This document shows, in pieces, positions 33,799 through 46,520 of a stretch of 64,000 nucleotides of DNA. Every line of letters begins with the position of its first letter. Positions within the stretch are counted from its first letter, which is position 1. Location of the stretch: assembly GCA_015680685.1 (NCBI GenBank), contig MNCI01004604.1, positions 689,779 to 753,778 on the forward strand, written 5' to 3'. Both the position numbers and the translations under genes were made by a program. The DNA comes from Gnetum montanum. Taxonomy: Eukaryota > Streptophyta > Gnetopsida > Gnetales > Gnetaceae. A model generated the notes under the pieces. It was not told the origin of the DNA. It did no database searches and worked only from the letters and a program-made list of their open reading frames with translations.

Positions 33799-34183
33799 TT
33801 TTAGTGTCCTTTCCATGTTTTATGGTAGTCCTGTAAGTATTCTACATCCTCATATGCATTAACGTAAACTTGATACCAATTTGTTGTTGTTTACACATCA
33901 TACGATGTAGATAGGTCATCCCAACGATTCCTCTGGAACCCTACAGGACATAAAGCCTCCGATCGCTAGTTGACTTGTTTACTTTACAATAGTCTTACAC
34001 ATGTTCTATACCCTATCATGCACTAGCGTAAATGTGACACCCTTTTGCAGTTGTTTATGCATTGCATGGTATAGAATGGTCGCCCCGATGATTCCCCTAG
34101 AATTCGGCAAGACAAAAATCCTTTTTGATTATTCTTTGATTTCCTTGCTTTTCATGTTTGCAAAACTATCTAGCTTAGTAACA
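33799..34183 (+). other. E2 leader
   Basis: Untranslated stretch before gag. No gene seen. Confidence 0.5.
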
Positions 34184-37100
34184 ATGAATTCTACAACTAT
34201 TGTTGCTAATACCTTCAATGTTGGAGTTCCCATCACAGGTTCCAAACAACCACTCAACCCGATGCTGGAGACATGTTGATCCCTTAGGATCCAAAACTAG
34301 GGACTTGAGGGCTTGGCCCAGCAACATGAGTGCTATACCTTTCTCTGTGCAAATGTTTAGGCAAACCTACCTCTAGATGTACATGAATTCAAAGACAAAT
34401 GTAGCTTTGAGTTCACTTACTACGATGGTAAGAATTTTGTTCCCACTCCTGGTGCTTACATACCTTTGACATAGATGAATCACAGGTTCCAAACAACCAC
34501 TCAACCCGATGCTGGAGACATGTTGATCCCTTAGGATCCAAAACTAGGGACCTAAGGGCTTGGCCCAGCAACATGAGTGCTATAACTTCCTCTGTGCAAA
34601 TGTTTAGGCAAACTTGCCTCTGGATGTGCATGAATTCAAAGACAAACGTAGCTTCGAGTTCACTTACTGCGATGGGAAGAAGTTTGTTCCCACTCTTGGT
34701 GCTTACATACCTTTGACATAGACAAATCAATGGTTTCTAGACCAGCTACTCTAGTTGGCTAGACTTAGGGAGTAGTAGGACACAGTGTCTTATCATAACA
34801 AGACCTTCCAGGATGGACAAGAGGGGCTTGATTCCCAATCCAATGAGGGAGGTCAGGCCAACCCCATCATGGTCCCTCATACCCAATCTTTCTGGGTCAA
34901 CTTGTTGTTTGTCATCGCTTCCTTTGTGATCACACCTACACTCCCATAGCCTACAACTACACTTGCAATGGGTAGCCATGTCACCTTCCTAGCATATCAA
35001 TTCCCTTGTTCCCCTGTTTCATTTGTAGCAACTATGCCTTTACAAACTGTTCACCAGTCCATTCCTATAGCACATCACACACCAATCACAGCTACCCTAA
35101 CACATGTTCATACTGTACCTACTTTACAATCATATGCAAATTCCATTTCCATTCCTACGTTCACATCCATCCCACCAACCACAGTGCACCCAGGTCCATC
35201 CACATGGTGGACCGCATTCACTTCTTTGCCTATTCCACAACTAACGTAGATGTCTCATTATGTTTGTCCTCATACCTACCAAACCCCACAAATGGTACAA
35301 TCCAACAAAAGGCTATGGTTTGTTTCATCAATGACATAAGCGGTCTATCCAGAAGCCCAACCTGTGGTTGCTGCTCCAACAGCACCACCTACCAAGTGGT
35401 GGACAATGCAAGCAGCACCATTCACAAGGGCTATCCCAATGGTACTCCCCATGGGTCACGTCGTCACCCCTGCCATTCCATAGATGGGAGCTGCCTCAGT
35501 AGTTCCCCAACTATCCACAACATCACAAGGTTTAGATCAAGTGATCTAGCTTATTGAAACCCTTACTGAGGAAATAAAATGCCTCAATGCTATCAGGTCT
35601 GACATGGTATAGGTCATGGACTTTTACCAAGATGGCCCCATCAGCCCTAGAATCTCTACTCTCATGTTACCCCCAGGGATGCCCCTCCCCCACTTCACGA
35701 AGTAAAATAGGAAGGGATATCCCAATGCACAAATTTTTACCTTTAGGTCTAAATCCCTTCTCTTGCAACAATGGTTACACATAATTATTTGTGTCTTTGC
35801 TATGTCCCTAGCCAAGAAATCCTTGGATTGGTACCACACACTACCACACTCATCTATTTCAACTCTAGAGGAGCTTCTAACCCAGTTCGTGATGCCCTTC
35901 AAGTATAACTTGAAGGCAGAAACCACACTAGACTAGTTGATAAGTGTAAAGTAGGATCCTCTAAAACCAATCCAGAAGTTCATCCAGCGTTGGAGCACAA
36001 CCCTTAACGAAATCCACAAGCCCATCGCGGATGCCCACTTGGTGGCAATCTTTAAGGGTGAAGTGAATGAATTTATCATGTCTAAACTATACTACCTCAT
36101 CCCTTGCACTCTTAGTCAAGCCTTTGCTCAGACTAAGAGCATACAGGATGCAGCCGAAATGAGCAAAGACCCAACCTACATTGCCTACAAAAATACCTTC
36201 ATAAAGAAGGATAAGGGTAAGGCCCAACAACCATAGTTTCCACTGTGGTGACCAAGGCCAAGCCCAAACCTAGTAACAATAGTAACAATAATAGCAAGAA
36301 TCCAGCCACACCCATAGCTAACCCTGCACCCAGGCAAGGCAATGTGCTGCAACCTCCAGTACCTGCACTTGAGACATCTACACAATCCAAATTGAACTTT
36401 GACCATAAAGATCACTCAAAGTATACCCCACTACCTCTCAAGCCTTCAAAACTTCTAAAGAAGCTACTAGCAGTGGAGCACATCCAACACAAACAGATGT
36501 CGTAAGAAGGAATTAGGAGACATCAATGCTACTCTGAGCTCCTTAGGAATCCCTCTTTGGCCTTGCCCAATGAGCCCCCAGCTCATAATGGTTTCAAGCT
36601 AGATAGGTTCTATGACTACCACCAGCAATGTGGTCACAACACGGATTACTATCTGGCATTGAAGGATGACATCCAAAGGATGATTAATCAAGGGAAACTA
36701 CTATTGGAGAAAAGCAACCTAGTACATCCTAAGAATCAATCTCTGCATGTCTATGCAAACCCCCTCAATACCAACAATGCTTGTTATGTTATCAACACCA
36801 TTGGCGTTGACAGTAATCTTACGCCATCCCAGTAGTCGTTCGTGGTCCGTGTGCCTCAACATAGTGCACCAGCACCACTAGTGGCTAGCTGAATCTTACA
36901 ACAATCATTTTTCCTGAGAGTCCATCCCTGGCCATCCATCCCCACACCACCTATTAGCATAACCATGTCACCCTACCCATTAACACCATTAGCCCCTTTC
37001 ATTATTAGGGGGCTGACTCATTCGACAATCCCCATTCCACGCAAGACAGGTCAACAACCTTCTCATCCTAAAAAATGGGAAGTGTGTTTTGTAGGTGATA

Positions 37101-38231
37101 TGTCAAGAGGAAGTACCTCCCCAGGCATTTCCAAGACTACGTCTTCACCCCCTGCGTGCATGCCCTCATCACCAAAGAGGGACATTGCTATAACCACATA
37201 GTCTACGTCGCCCTACCAAAAAGGGTCTGAACTCAAATCCGAAGTCCCCCCTCCTTGGGAAATTTGTCTTCTAGGAAAAATGGAAGAGGAGGAAAGCATT
37301 AAATAGGGGGGCAGCCAGGACCTCTTGTATGCCCTTACTCAGGTCAAACAAGCTCTAAAACAAAAAAACACTACACTAAGCTTGTACGATCTAATCATGA
37401 CATCTGTCCCACACTATGAGGCTCTGATTTGTATGTTGATAGCAATTCTAGTCAATGAAGACATGCCAAAGAAAGAGAAAGCAATCCACTCGATCATGCT
37501 TCCCTCTGCACCTGTAGAGCTAGAACCTTCTCAACTAACTTTTTGCGATGATGCCATTAGGAAAGATTCCAAAAGAGGCTAGGTGACTACAACACCCCTA
37601 TTCATCACAATTCGGGTTGGCCAACATCGGATCTGAAGGGTGCACATTGATGATGGGGCTACCACGAATGTCATCCCCATTCCTATTGTGGACAAGTTAG
37701 GCTTGGTTGACTAGATCAAACCCACAACGACATCATGCCTGAGGTTGTTCAATGGGGCACGGGTCATGGTGAAAGGCACAGTCCACATAGACTTCATGGT
37801 AGGGGATCTATTCCCCACAAACATAATGTTCATTGTGTTCAAGGAGATGCCCAGGTTTAACCTAATCCTATGGAGATCATGGTTAGCACGACTTAGATCT
37901 GTCTCTTTTCCCATTCATCAGGAAATCCACCTACCATACACAGGTAAGCAGGCGGTGATTCATGGTGATGAGGTAACAACATAGGAAATCAATAATGTAA
38001 ACATGGAGCAATGCTCAGAGGTAGTAACCTCTAACAATGAAGTGCCTGCTTATGCCCACACTAACCATCCAGTGGGAGAATCGTCCCAGTAGGTCAGTTT
38101 CCAAAATGAAGGCATGTGGGTTGAGTTGCCCTTCCAATTGGGGGACAATGATGCAAACGAAGGCCCTGGCAAAGCACCTCGGCCTTACATTCCACTCAAT
38201 CCATGATGGGTCAAGAAGTATTTATGCATAG
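34184..38231 (+). pseudogene. gag-pro: E2 gag-protease, disrupted
   Basis: The start MNSTTIVANT matches the E1 gag start. The gag domain is at about 35610-36230 (VMDFYQDGPISP, LPPGMPLPHFTK, LDWYHTLPHSSISTLEELL, AFAQTKSIQDAAE). A knuckle-like region near 36600 (FYDYHQQCGHNTDYY) has lost both Cys. The protease is at about 37640-37900 (VHIDDGATTNVIP, NLILWRSWLARL; the Gly of LGRSW is Trp). TAG at 37580-37582 precedes the protease exactly as in E1. A 247-bp tandem duplication lies in the N-terminal part, and several frameshifts and stops follow. The tail after the protease (WVELPFQLG) is conserved. Confidence 0.82.
34234..34733. repeat. 247-bp tandem duplication in the E2 gag leader part
   Basis: Sequence from CACAGGTTCCAAACAACC at about 34234 recurs from 34481 with a 247-base offset and few differences. 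247 is not a multiple of three, so the duplication shifts the gag frame. Confidence 0.88.
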
Positions 38232-38359
38232 CATAGTAACCCTGCTACTTCCTATCTAGTCCCCATCCTTTGTATATTCCCATCCTTCATTATTTACATC
38301 CATCTATCTATGAAAGTTACTAGTTAGCTGTTGTTCAAGTTGTTAACGTATCATCTCTT

Positions 38360-38660
38360 TGGAATGCTATGTAAAGGCCTGAAATGGCCTAAAACTAGAA
38401 GAGGCTAGAAATGGCCTAAGACTAGAAATGGCCAAAAATGGCCTAAAACTATGCCTCCCCATGGCCGAAAATGGCCTAAAACTAGCCATGGCCCAAAATT
38501 GTCTAAAACTAGCCATGGCTCGAAATGGTCTAAAACTAGCCATGGCCTGAAATGACCTAAAACTAGCCATGGTCTAAAATGGCCTAAAACTTGCTACGAC
38601 CCGAAATTGCCTAAAACTAACTATGGCCCAAAATGGCCTAAAACTAGCACATAAAAGCAT
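38360..38660. repeat. GGCC repeats 3' of the E2 antisense gene
   Basis: About ten units like GGCCTAAAACTAGCCATGGCC, 27-28 bases each. They match in position and core the blocks at 14630-14760 (E1) and 62515-62620 (E3). Confidence 0.85.
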
Positions 38661-38799
38661 GAAAATACACAAGTTGGTGTAGAATCAATTTCTGTTCCTA
38701 AAATTCTCTTTTCTTTATTCAAACTTGTTGTCTTTCAAGCAATTTTTGCAAAAATTTTACAAAAATTTAAAATTTCAAAAAAAATCCTATGCTATCATG

Positions 38800-41700
38800 G
38801 GTTGTCTCTGCCTGCATCATCTTCCTCACTCGCTTCTGCATCACCTTATTTTGCATTTTCTTCCCCTACATTGTCCTCTACCGACTATTCATTCCTTCCC
38901 TCTACTGGCCCCGTGCCATCATCTAAAGCTTGCATTGTAGAAATGAAGTGGTCAGCTAAAGCAATGCATGCAAGCTACAACAGAGCATAAGCATTAACAC
39001 AGTAGGAAGCAACTAGCCTAAGAAATACCTACATCTGTCTCAAAGGGTATCCAATCTAAATTGAGCCTGAGGCGACGCTAGACCTCCTCTACCATGATGT
39101 CCACCCAATGCCTATTGCTTGGTTCAATGTTTGCAGTAGCTCTCTCCCTTTTGATGGTTGTCCACCTCGATGGTCCTAGAGAAAAGGAGGTAGTTTTAGT
39201 CTCTCTTGTGGGAAGGTCCACTTTTCAGTCAAGAGATTCTGTAACCTTTACCTACTTTTTGAACTTGGTAAAGGCCTCAAAAGCATCAGTGGCATTTAAA
39301 CATGCTTTATACATAAACACCTCCATAGCATTGTCCTTGTACATTTTACGATGGGTGGCATGTTCTAGTTTATACATATGTTTATGGGTTTTTTGGGACT
39401 ACCCCCATTTGTAAACCTTGGCACTGAAATCTTTCAAATCCTGACATTTCTAGGCTAACAAGTCCATTTGCATTTTCTATTCTATTATTTTGTAGGTGAC
39501 TTCAATGTTTTGAGTGCGACTATTCAAAATCTAGTGTAATATATCACAGTCATGTGCCAGTCCTTATTATTAGTGTCACAAGCTATGAGGAATTCATTCC
39601 TTGACTTGAGATCCTCCACCTCGGCACCCAAGTCGGCCTTCTCTTGCTTAGCTTTTTGGACTCGTTTCCATAGGTCTTCGTTGATGTGCTTATACTCCCA
39701 CAAGGAGCATGCCAAGTGTAAAGTGCATTTGCAAGCCTCGTTGTATGCGTGATGAGACACCTAGGTCACTTCAAGTTGGAATTTAGGCACATCACCAACT
39801 TTCAAAGGCTGTGTCATGTCCCATTCAAGTCAAGAGGCTGCCATGGCACAAAGAGCATGTTAGCCATATTAGCATAGCAAAGTTAACAAATTCGAAAACT
39901 CTAGCATAGCAACATGAGAGCACCTAACACTACTACTTACCCACTTCAGGGTCCACCTACTAAAGGTGGCCAATCATGTTGTCGAAAACTCCCTGCATGA
40001 ACGTAAACTTATTAGGTATCTCAGTCTATGATTCCACACAAATTGAAGGGGGTCATGCAGCATCAAAAATGGCACCTGTCACATAACTAAACATATCAGC
40101 AATGGCTAAAATGGGCTATGATAAGATGGGCATATTGTTAAACTTACCAGCGTCCAATTGTGGTCTCCCTTCCTACCAATGAAAAATGATGGAGGCAGCC
40201 TTGGCAAAAGTCCCTACCAAGTCTATACAAGCCTCTTTTTCATGTGTAGGTGCCTTTCCTTTTCAGAGACCAGTCTCCTTTTTATTCAAGGGAGACTTCT
40301 CTTCATCTTTGTACTTGAAGTAGATGTTTGCCTCCTGTGTCTCAGTGGTTACCACCATCACCTCTTGGGGATTTTTCCCCTATAACAGTTTTCAAAAGAA
40401 ACGTTTAGCATAAAAACATAGAAAACCCAAAGATTGCAAAGACACTTAAGCATGCAACACTTACTGTTTAGCCTACCAAGTCTGTATAGTAATGGGAACA
40501 ACAGAAGACTAACTAGGACTTGTTCAATGGTGATTGGTTTGAAGGGTTCCCATCCCTCGTCCAACCAACCACACTCCTTGCATCTACCATAGGGAATGGG
40601 ATATAGGTCTAGGTAGGTATGGTACTCATCCCTGCATTGAACAATCACACCTACACGTAGGTTCCCAGTAGAAGAGAACTCCTGCAGGGCTATCCGTGTT
40701 GTAGTTAGCAGGCCCATTCGATCGTGAAGTCCTTCCTTGTTGATGTAGAATTTGGTAACAAAAACATACTGTTAGCATTTGGCTAATATGGCAAGCATTG
40801 CACAATATAGCAGAACAGGGCTAAAAAACTCACCCACCAGCACAGTAGATGGTTCCTGGTGGGTTTTGGAAGCACGTTGCCATATAACATGCGACGAATA
40901 GTGTATTGTAAGGATGGTAGCAGTTGTACTCAAGCATATCTTAGGTCTAGGCCAAACACCTTAACTTTGTGGGGTGTTCACTGGACCCTTCTCCTTGCGT
41001 GCTAATGATTGCCCCATTTTTCAAAAACCTTAGGATACCCCGGCTTGCCCTAGCCAATATGGCTTCTATTATGACGACCACCTCTTCCTCCTCTAGGTAT
41101 GACCAAACGATCACATTGAAGTGTTGGAGGAGGTATTGTAGGAACTCTTGTGCTCCTTTCCTGAACCAGACCCCCTGCTCCCCCACACGTATATGGGGAG
41201 GAGGAGCATTGGCCACACGTTTGCTTACATAACATAGGACCCCTACAATTTCTAAGACAATCATAATTGGCATTAGCCCCATCCTACACAACACAACTAG
41301 CAAGTGTTAGCATCATGACCAAGTGCAGTGTGCACGTAGCATAGCAACACCCGACACCTTAGCATATAGCGTAGCATAATCCTCTTCCTGCACATAGCAT
41401 AGCAAGTACATGAAAGCAATAGCGTAGAAAAAATAGCTTAGCATAGCAACAGAGCGATTAACCCTGACAGGGCAATTAACAATACACTTTGACAGAACAT
41501 GTGTCACATTGTCACATCACACATCACCAAACCCTCCTGAAGGTCCTACACTACACCATTTGAAAGCCAAGTAACTTAAACTATCCAAACCCCCGTGGTT
41601 ATGACAACCGCAACGATGGTAGTTTAGGCAACCTTACATGCAATGATAGCATAGAATTTATGCATCCGCTGTGGTTGAAACAATAACAGCAATGATGCAA

Positions 41701-41944
41701 AGGCCAAAACAATGACAACGCGATTACAGAAAACATAGATAACTAAAATTGAATCACAAAATGAAAGCAGAAAATAGAAAATGATAACAAAATCATGAAC
41801 AAGCAAAGGAAGCATAGCATCCTACTGGGTCAATGGTGTGTCCTCCTGCACCACGACGTGCACTTGTGTCACGCACCTTAGGGTTTCCTTTACCTCCTTA
41901 ACCTTTGTGAGTGCCAAGTGAGTACGTTCCTTCTTTGGAGCCAT
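38800..41944 (-). pseudogene. Antisense multi-exon gene, copy B, internally deleted
   Basis: Exon 1 41944-41826 (119 nt, MAPKKERTH), exon 2 41283-40834 (450 nt), exon 3 40751-40477 (275 nt): the same lengths as copies A and C. Exon 2 encodes MPIMIVLEIVGVLCY, VWFRKGAQEFLQYLL, VIVWSYLEE and YNTLFVACY..FQNPPGTIY. The Asp nucleophile position is Glu. The AG before exon 3 is AA here, so that acceptor looks lost. Exon 4 begins GKNPQEVMVV and after ANIYFKY jumps straight into the acidic exon (near 40320), a loss of about 1.2 kb relative to copy C. The coiled-coil-like exon (39760-39520, CSLWEYKHINEDLWKRVQ) and the acidic tail to about 38800 follow. The 3' end is approximate. Confidence 0.8.
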
Positions 41945-42096
41945 CATCCTGCTTACAGACTTTTCCTCATCACTATGCAAAAAACCGCCTTGCTCACTGT
42001 TAGCACAATTGCTCTACATCCCAAAATCACTTTGCACTCCAAATATGGGCTCTGTGCTCTTACAGTGAGAATGACAAGCTTACCAAGGTTTAATCC

Positions 42097-42105
42097 CTAT
42101 TTATG
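42097..42105 (-). promoter_or_regulatory. TATA-like box of antisense gene copy B
   Basis: CATAAATAGGGATTAAACC on the - strand, about 153 bases upstream of the ATG at 41944. Copy C has TATAAATAGGAATTAACC at the same distance, and the 40 bases downstream are also alike (GTAAGCT..TCATT). Confidence 0.65.
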
Positions 42106-42269
42106 GCCATAATGGTGAAAAAGGGGAAACTTGCTACTCTCTCTCTCCATTTAATGCAGGGTTTTCCATGCAGCGTAGCATGCTCGCCATGACACAGTAG
42201 CACTTTTGGCATTAAAACCTTGACACACTTTGAGTTAACTATTTTCTTTCCCAAAAAATCAAAAAAAAT

Positions 42270-42620
42270 ATTTTTTTTGTTACGGTCTGGAAAGACCTTA
42301 AATTAGCAACCCCAACGTAGTTACAACTTTTGCAATCTAAAAATACCTTAAACTAGCATTCTTAGCATAGCATTCCACTCTAGTTAATGGTCCGGAAAGA
42401 CCTTAAACTAAAAATCTTGGCATAGCAGTGATGTTAATGGTCTAAAAAGATCTTAAACTAGTAGTTTCAACCTGTTACGCATTCGCACTCTATAATGACG
42501 TTAAACTAATAGTTTCACATTTTCACATTGATGGTTTTGCAGTTTCACGTTCTCATATCGACAGTTTTACATTCTACCTTTTAGCAATTTTATGTCTCCA
42601 TGCCTTAGCATTCTACCATG
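42270..42620. repeat. Short repeats 5' of the E2 antisense gene
   Basis: Units like GGTCTGGAAAGACCTTAAACTAGCA recur with inverted halves (GGTCT..AGACC). Counterparts lie at 57230-57500 in E3. Together with the GGCC repeats, the antisense gene is bracketed by repeats on both sides. Confidence 0.75.
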
Positions 42621-42749
42621 ACTTTAAACTAGCAAAATCCTAATATTTATATTATACTTCACTACTTACATCTCATCATTGCTTTGCAAGTTTTTTTTAT
42701 ACGTGATTACTACCAATAGGTGCCTCTTAACCAGGCCTTCATCTCAATT

Positions 42750-42756
42750 TGGCAGG
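42750..42756 (+). promoter_or_regulatory. Candidate 3' splice site before E2 pol
   Basis: CAATTTGGCAG-GTTGAGCAAAAG-ATG. AG at 42754-42755, 12 bases before the pol ATG. E3 has the near-identical CAGTTTGGTAG-GTTGAGTGAAA-ATG. Confidence 0.5.
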
Positions 42757-42767
42757 TTGAGCAAAAG

Positions 42768-45700
42768 ATGGAAATCCATCGTGACCTCTCCACACCTTTA
42801 GCTTTAGCAGGTCCACATGGAAAGCTTCCAAGACAATTGAACCTAGACCTAATTGACTAGAGGTCAACCACAGCTAGCACAATAGCATCCTTACAAACAT
42901 CCCCAGACTTGCCCGAGCATCTGGTTCGAACCCTAAATTTAGAGGCCAGGGATGTAACTGACGACCCTCTCATCGAGATTCCTATGATCATGTCCAAGGG
43001 GGAAGTGAAAACATTAAAACTTAGCTCCCTCCTAGATGCGTAGATGCATGAAAATGTAGCCAAGATTCTACAAGATAACATCAAAGTCTTTGCATGGTCA
43101 TACAGTGACATGCTAGGTTTAGATCCACAGCTGATATAGCACAAAATTGTCCTAAACCTGTGCATGAAGGCAGTCAAGAAAAAAGCTCATAAGGTTAAAC
43201 TAGAAATTGCACTAGCCATAAGAGATGAAATTACCAAACTATACCAAGCTGGTTTCATCCATGCAATTGACTTCTTGGAATGGGTTTCCACCATCATTGT
43301 GGTTTCTAATAAAATGGGAGGAATACGAATCTGTATAGACTTTTGGGATCTAAAAAAGGCAATGATCAAAGACAATTTCCCACTGCCAAGCATTGATCAA
43401 CTCATCGACACTCCGGCCGGTCATGCCCTGTTATCCTTCATGGATGGTTTCTTTGACTACAACCAAATTTGCATCAACCTAGAGCATCAGCTAACAAAAA
43501 CCTTCATAACCCCATGGGGTACCTTTTGTTACACCATGTTGCCGTTTGAGCTCAAGAATGCTAGAGAAACCTACCAGCGAGCCATGACTTACATCTTCAG
43601 TGACCACATCCTAGAAACGCTAAATGACTACATGGATGATATAGCAGTTAATTCCAAAGAGGTAGCTAAACACCCACGTGATCTAGGGGTAGTCCTTAAG
43701 TGTTGTCAAATGCATGATTTGTGCCTTAACCCTAAGAAGTTTATCTTCGATGTGAAGATCGGACGCATGTTAGGGTTTGTAGTATCGGAGGCCGAAATAC
43801 GGGTGGACCTTGACAAAGTTAAGGCCATCGTTAACCTGGCACCTCCTACAAACCTTAAGGAGTTACATGGGTTGCAAGGTAGGGTACAGTTCATCCGAAG
43901 GTTTATAGCAAAGTTGAATGATAGGTTACACCCCATGCAACATCTTCTAAAGAAAGGGATTAACTTCGAATGGACAACCCAGTGTCAACAAGCCTTTGAT
44001 GACTTGAAGACGGATCTTTTCCACCTTCCAACTATGCATCTGCCACAGAGGGATAAGCCTTTCTTCATCTACCTTGCCACCTCTNACAACCTGTATGAAA
44101 GCAGCAAGATAGCTCAATGGAAAGTAATAACTACATAGTTTGACTTACACTATGTGAGCCAATCATCGACAAAGATGCACTACCTATTTTGTAGTACAAT
44201 TGACATCATTGGCAAAAGAAACATACTCTGGGCTATTAGTAACAACCTGTATGAAAGTAGCAGGATAGCTCAATGGAAAGTAATAACTACATAGTTTGAC
44301 TTACACTATGTGAGCCAATCATCGACAAAGGGTCAATCCATAGTGAGCCAACCTACACCCTCACCCATCGACAACCAGGCAACCATAGATCCTAAATTTC
44401 TAGACAAGCATGTTGGCACTATCAACGCTATCCCATCATACCTAGAAGCTACTTTACTTTTCAATAGTGCCTCAACCATGTGAGGAGGTAGTGTAGCTAC
44501 CGTCATTACATTCCCCTTTGGGGAAATGCATCCATTTGCTTATCATTTTGCGTTCCCCTACACCAACAATGTGGTAGAGTATGAGGGGATACTTAGAGGC
44601 CTCTTAGCTAACCAAACACTATGCATACAACACCTGACGATTCGCAAGGATTCAGAACTAGTTGTGAATCAAATTATTGAGGTCTATGGTTGTAAAGCTA
44701 TGCACCTGCATTCCTACTTAAGCAATTCTCAACTACAGATGTACAACACATGCCACACAACAAGAACACTATGGTAGACTCCTCAGCCACCCTAGCACTA
44801 AATATTCCATCACACTTGTTTGCAAGTCTACCAACTTCGATTATTGAATGTACTGAGCCTATCACTCAGGTGAGACATGTGGCCTCTATCAACGTTGTGG
44901 ATACCAAGTAGTGGTACATCAACATTAAAGCCTACCTGCAACACAGTGAACCCCCAAGAAGACTAACATCTACCCAGAGAGATGTGATCAGCAAGCACAC
45001 CTGGCAATATATGCTCATGGGAAATGATTCCCTGTGCAAACTTTCCTATGACGGGATATTGCTGGCATGCGTGGGTGAGGAATAGGTGTGGAAGGTGATT
45101 AATGAAGTACATGAGGGACTATGTGGTGGACACATAGCACCTAGAGCTATGGCTATGAACATCAAAAGCCTAGGGTACTACTAGCCCCATATGTAATGTG
45201 ATTGCTTGTCAAAAGTCAAGATGTGTGACACATGCCAGAGATATCAAAATCTCATACACATCTCACCTACGGAGCTACACCCAACGCAAATCACGTGGCC
45301 TTTTTAGCAATGGGGACTAGACCTCATAGGACCTATCATACCTAAGTCCTCCATAGGGCATAGTTTCATCATTGTCATCATTGAGTACTTTACTAAGTGA
45401 GTGGAAGCTATCCCATTGAGGAAGACGACGTCTCAGCAAATCTACCACCTCATCCTAGACAACATCATGACAAGGTTTGGGCTTCCAATAACTATTGTAA
45501 CCGACAGTGGACCATAGTTCAATAGTATGGAAACCTAAACCTTCTATTATAATCTAGGCATCAAGCAATCATTCTCTTCCCTGTATTACCCATAGGAAAA
45601 CGGGCATGCAGAGGCTACAAATAAGTCCATCATCAACTTGTTGAAGTGGATGCTGAGCAACAGCAAGAGGTGGTGGCATGAGCAAATCCTCTATGTTCTA

Positions 45701-46153
45701 TGGGCCTACAGAACGACATGCAAGACCACAATGAGTAAGACCCCTTACAGTCTAGTTTATCAATTTGAAGTTGTATTACCTCTTGCATTGCAGGTACCAT
45801 CACTTCAGATGATCCTATCTGATGTCGTGAGTGAAGCCCAGAACAACAAGTCAAGAATTATCGACCCTGACTCAATAGAGGAGGAGCATGCACAAACACT
45901 AAGCCACATAGAGCACTACCAGAGCAAGAAACAACAAAAACATCATGCAAACTAGCATCAATGGCCAATATAGAAGGGAGACCTCATCCACAAAGTCATC
46001 CATGAACATGTGGGCAAATTCTTAGCCAATTGGGAAGGCCCATACATGGTCACTAAAGCCTTTGGGAATGGAGCCTTCAAGCTGGCAAACATGGGTGACA
46101 ACGAGTTTGCCAACTCGGTGAATCACTCATACCTCAACCCATACTACATATAA
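42768..46153 (+). pseudogene. pol: E2 pol, disrupted
   Basis: Starts MEIHRDLSTPLALAGP and ends LNPYYI-stop (46151-46153). RT at 43164-44090: FWDLKKAMIKDNFPLPSIDQL, LLSFMDGFFDYNQI and YMDD (Met in the YVDD position). The first RNase H is largely missing at the N (44085). The second RNase H lies at 44440-44820 (NNVVEYEGILRGLL). The integrase finger is HEGLCGGH..CDTCQRY near 45110-45250; the core shows GLDLIGP, VTDSGP and NGHAEATNK. Many in-frame stops are TAG where E1 or E3 has Gln or Trp, for example in FTK-stop-VEAIPL and YYP-stop-ENGH. Confidence 0.88.
44085..44330. other. Single N and flanking 89-bp direct repeat: likely assembly join
   Basis: The only ambiguous base in the window is at 44085. 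The 89 bases after it (44086-44174) recur at 44242-44330 with two differences. Between RT and this point about 80 codons of RNase H seen in E1 and E3 are absent. A gap closed with one N and a duplicated flank fits better than a biological event. Confidence 0.75.
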
Positions 46154-46520
46154 ATCATGAACATGGTAAGCATCGTCTACTATGACATAAAATTGGCAAA
46201 GTTGGTAATCATTTGCTACGACATAAAACAAGCACAACTCATTAGCTATGATGTTAAACTCACATAGCTCATCCGCTATGAGGTTAAACTAGCATAGCTA
46301 ATCTGCTAGGATGTTAAACTAGCACAGCTTGTCTACTATGACGTAAAACTGGCACAGCTCGTCCACTACGACGTAAAACTGGCACATCTTGTCTAATACA
46401 ATGTAAAATTGGCATAGCTCATCTGCTATGATGTAAAACTAGCACAGCACATCTGCTATGATGTTAAACTAGCACATACAATCTGCTGGGACCTTAAACA
46501 AGCACACGGTCTACTAGGAC
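46154..46520 (+). repeat. Post-pol minisatellite of E2
   Basis: Roughly eleven units of about 31 bases, such as GACGTAAAACTGGCACAGCT, starting right at the pol stop. Confidence 0.88.

Noticed and set aside
36185-36415. Open frames antisense to E2 gag
   Set aside because: They are shadows of the gag frame with no domain and no equivalent in E1.
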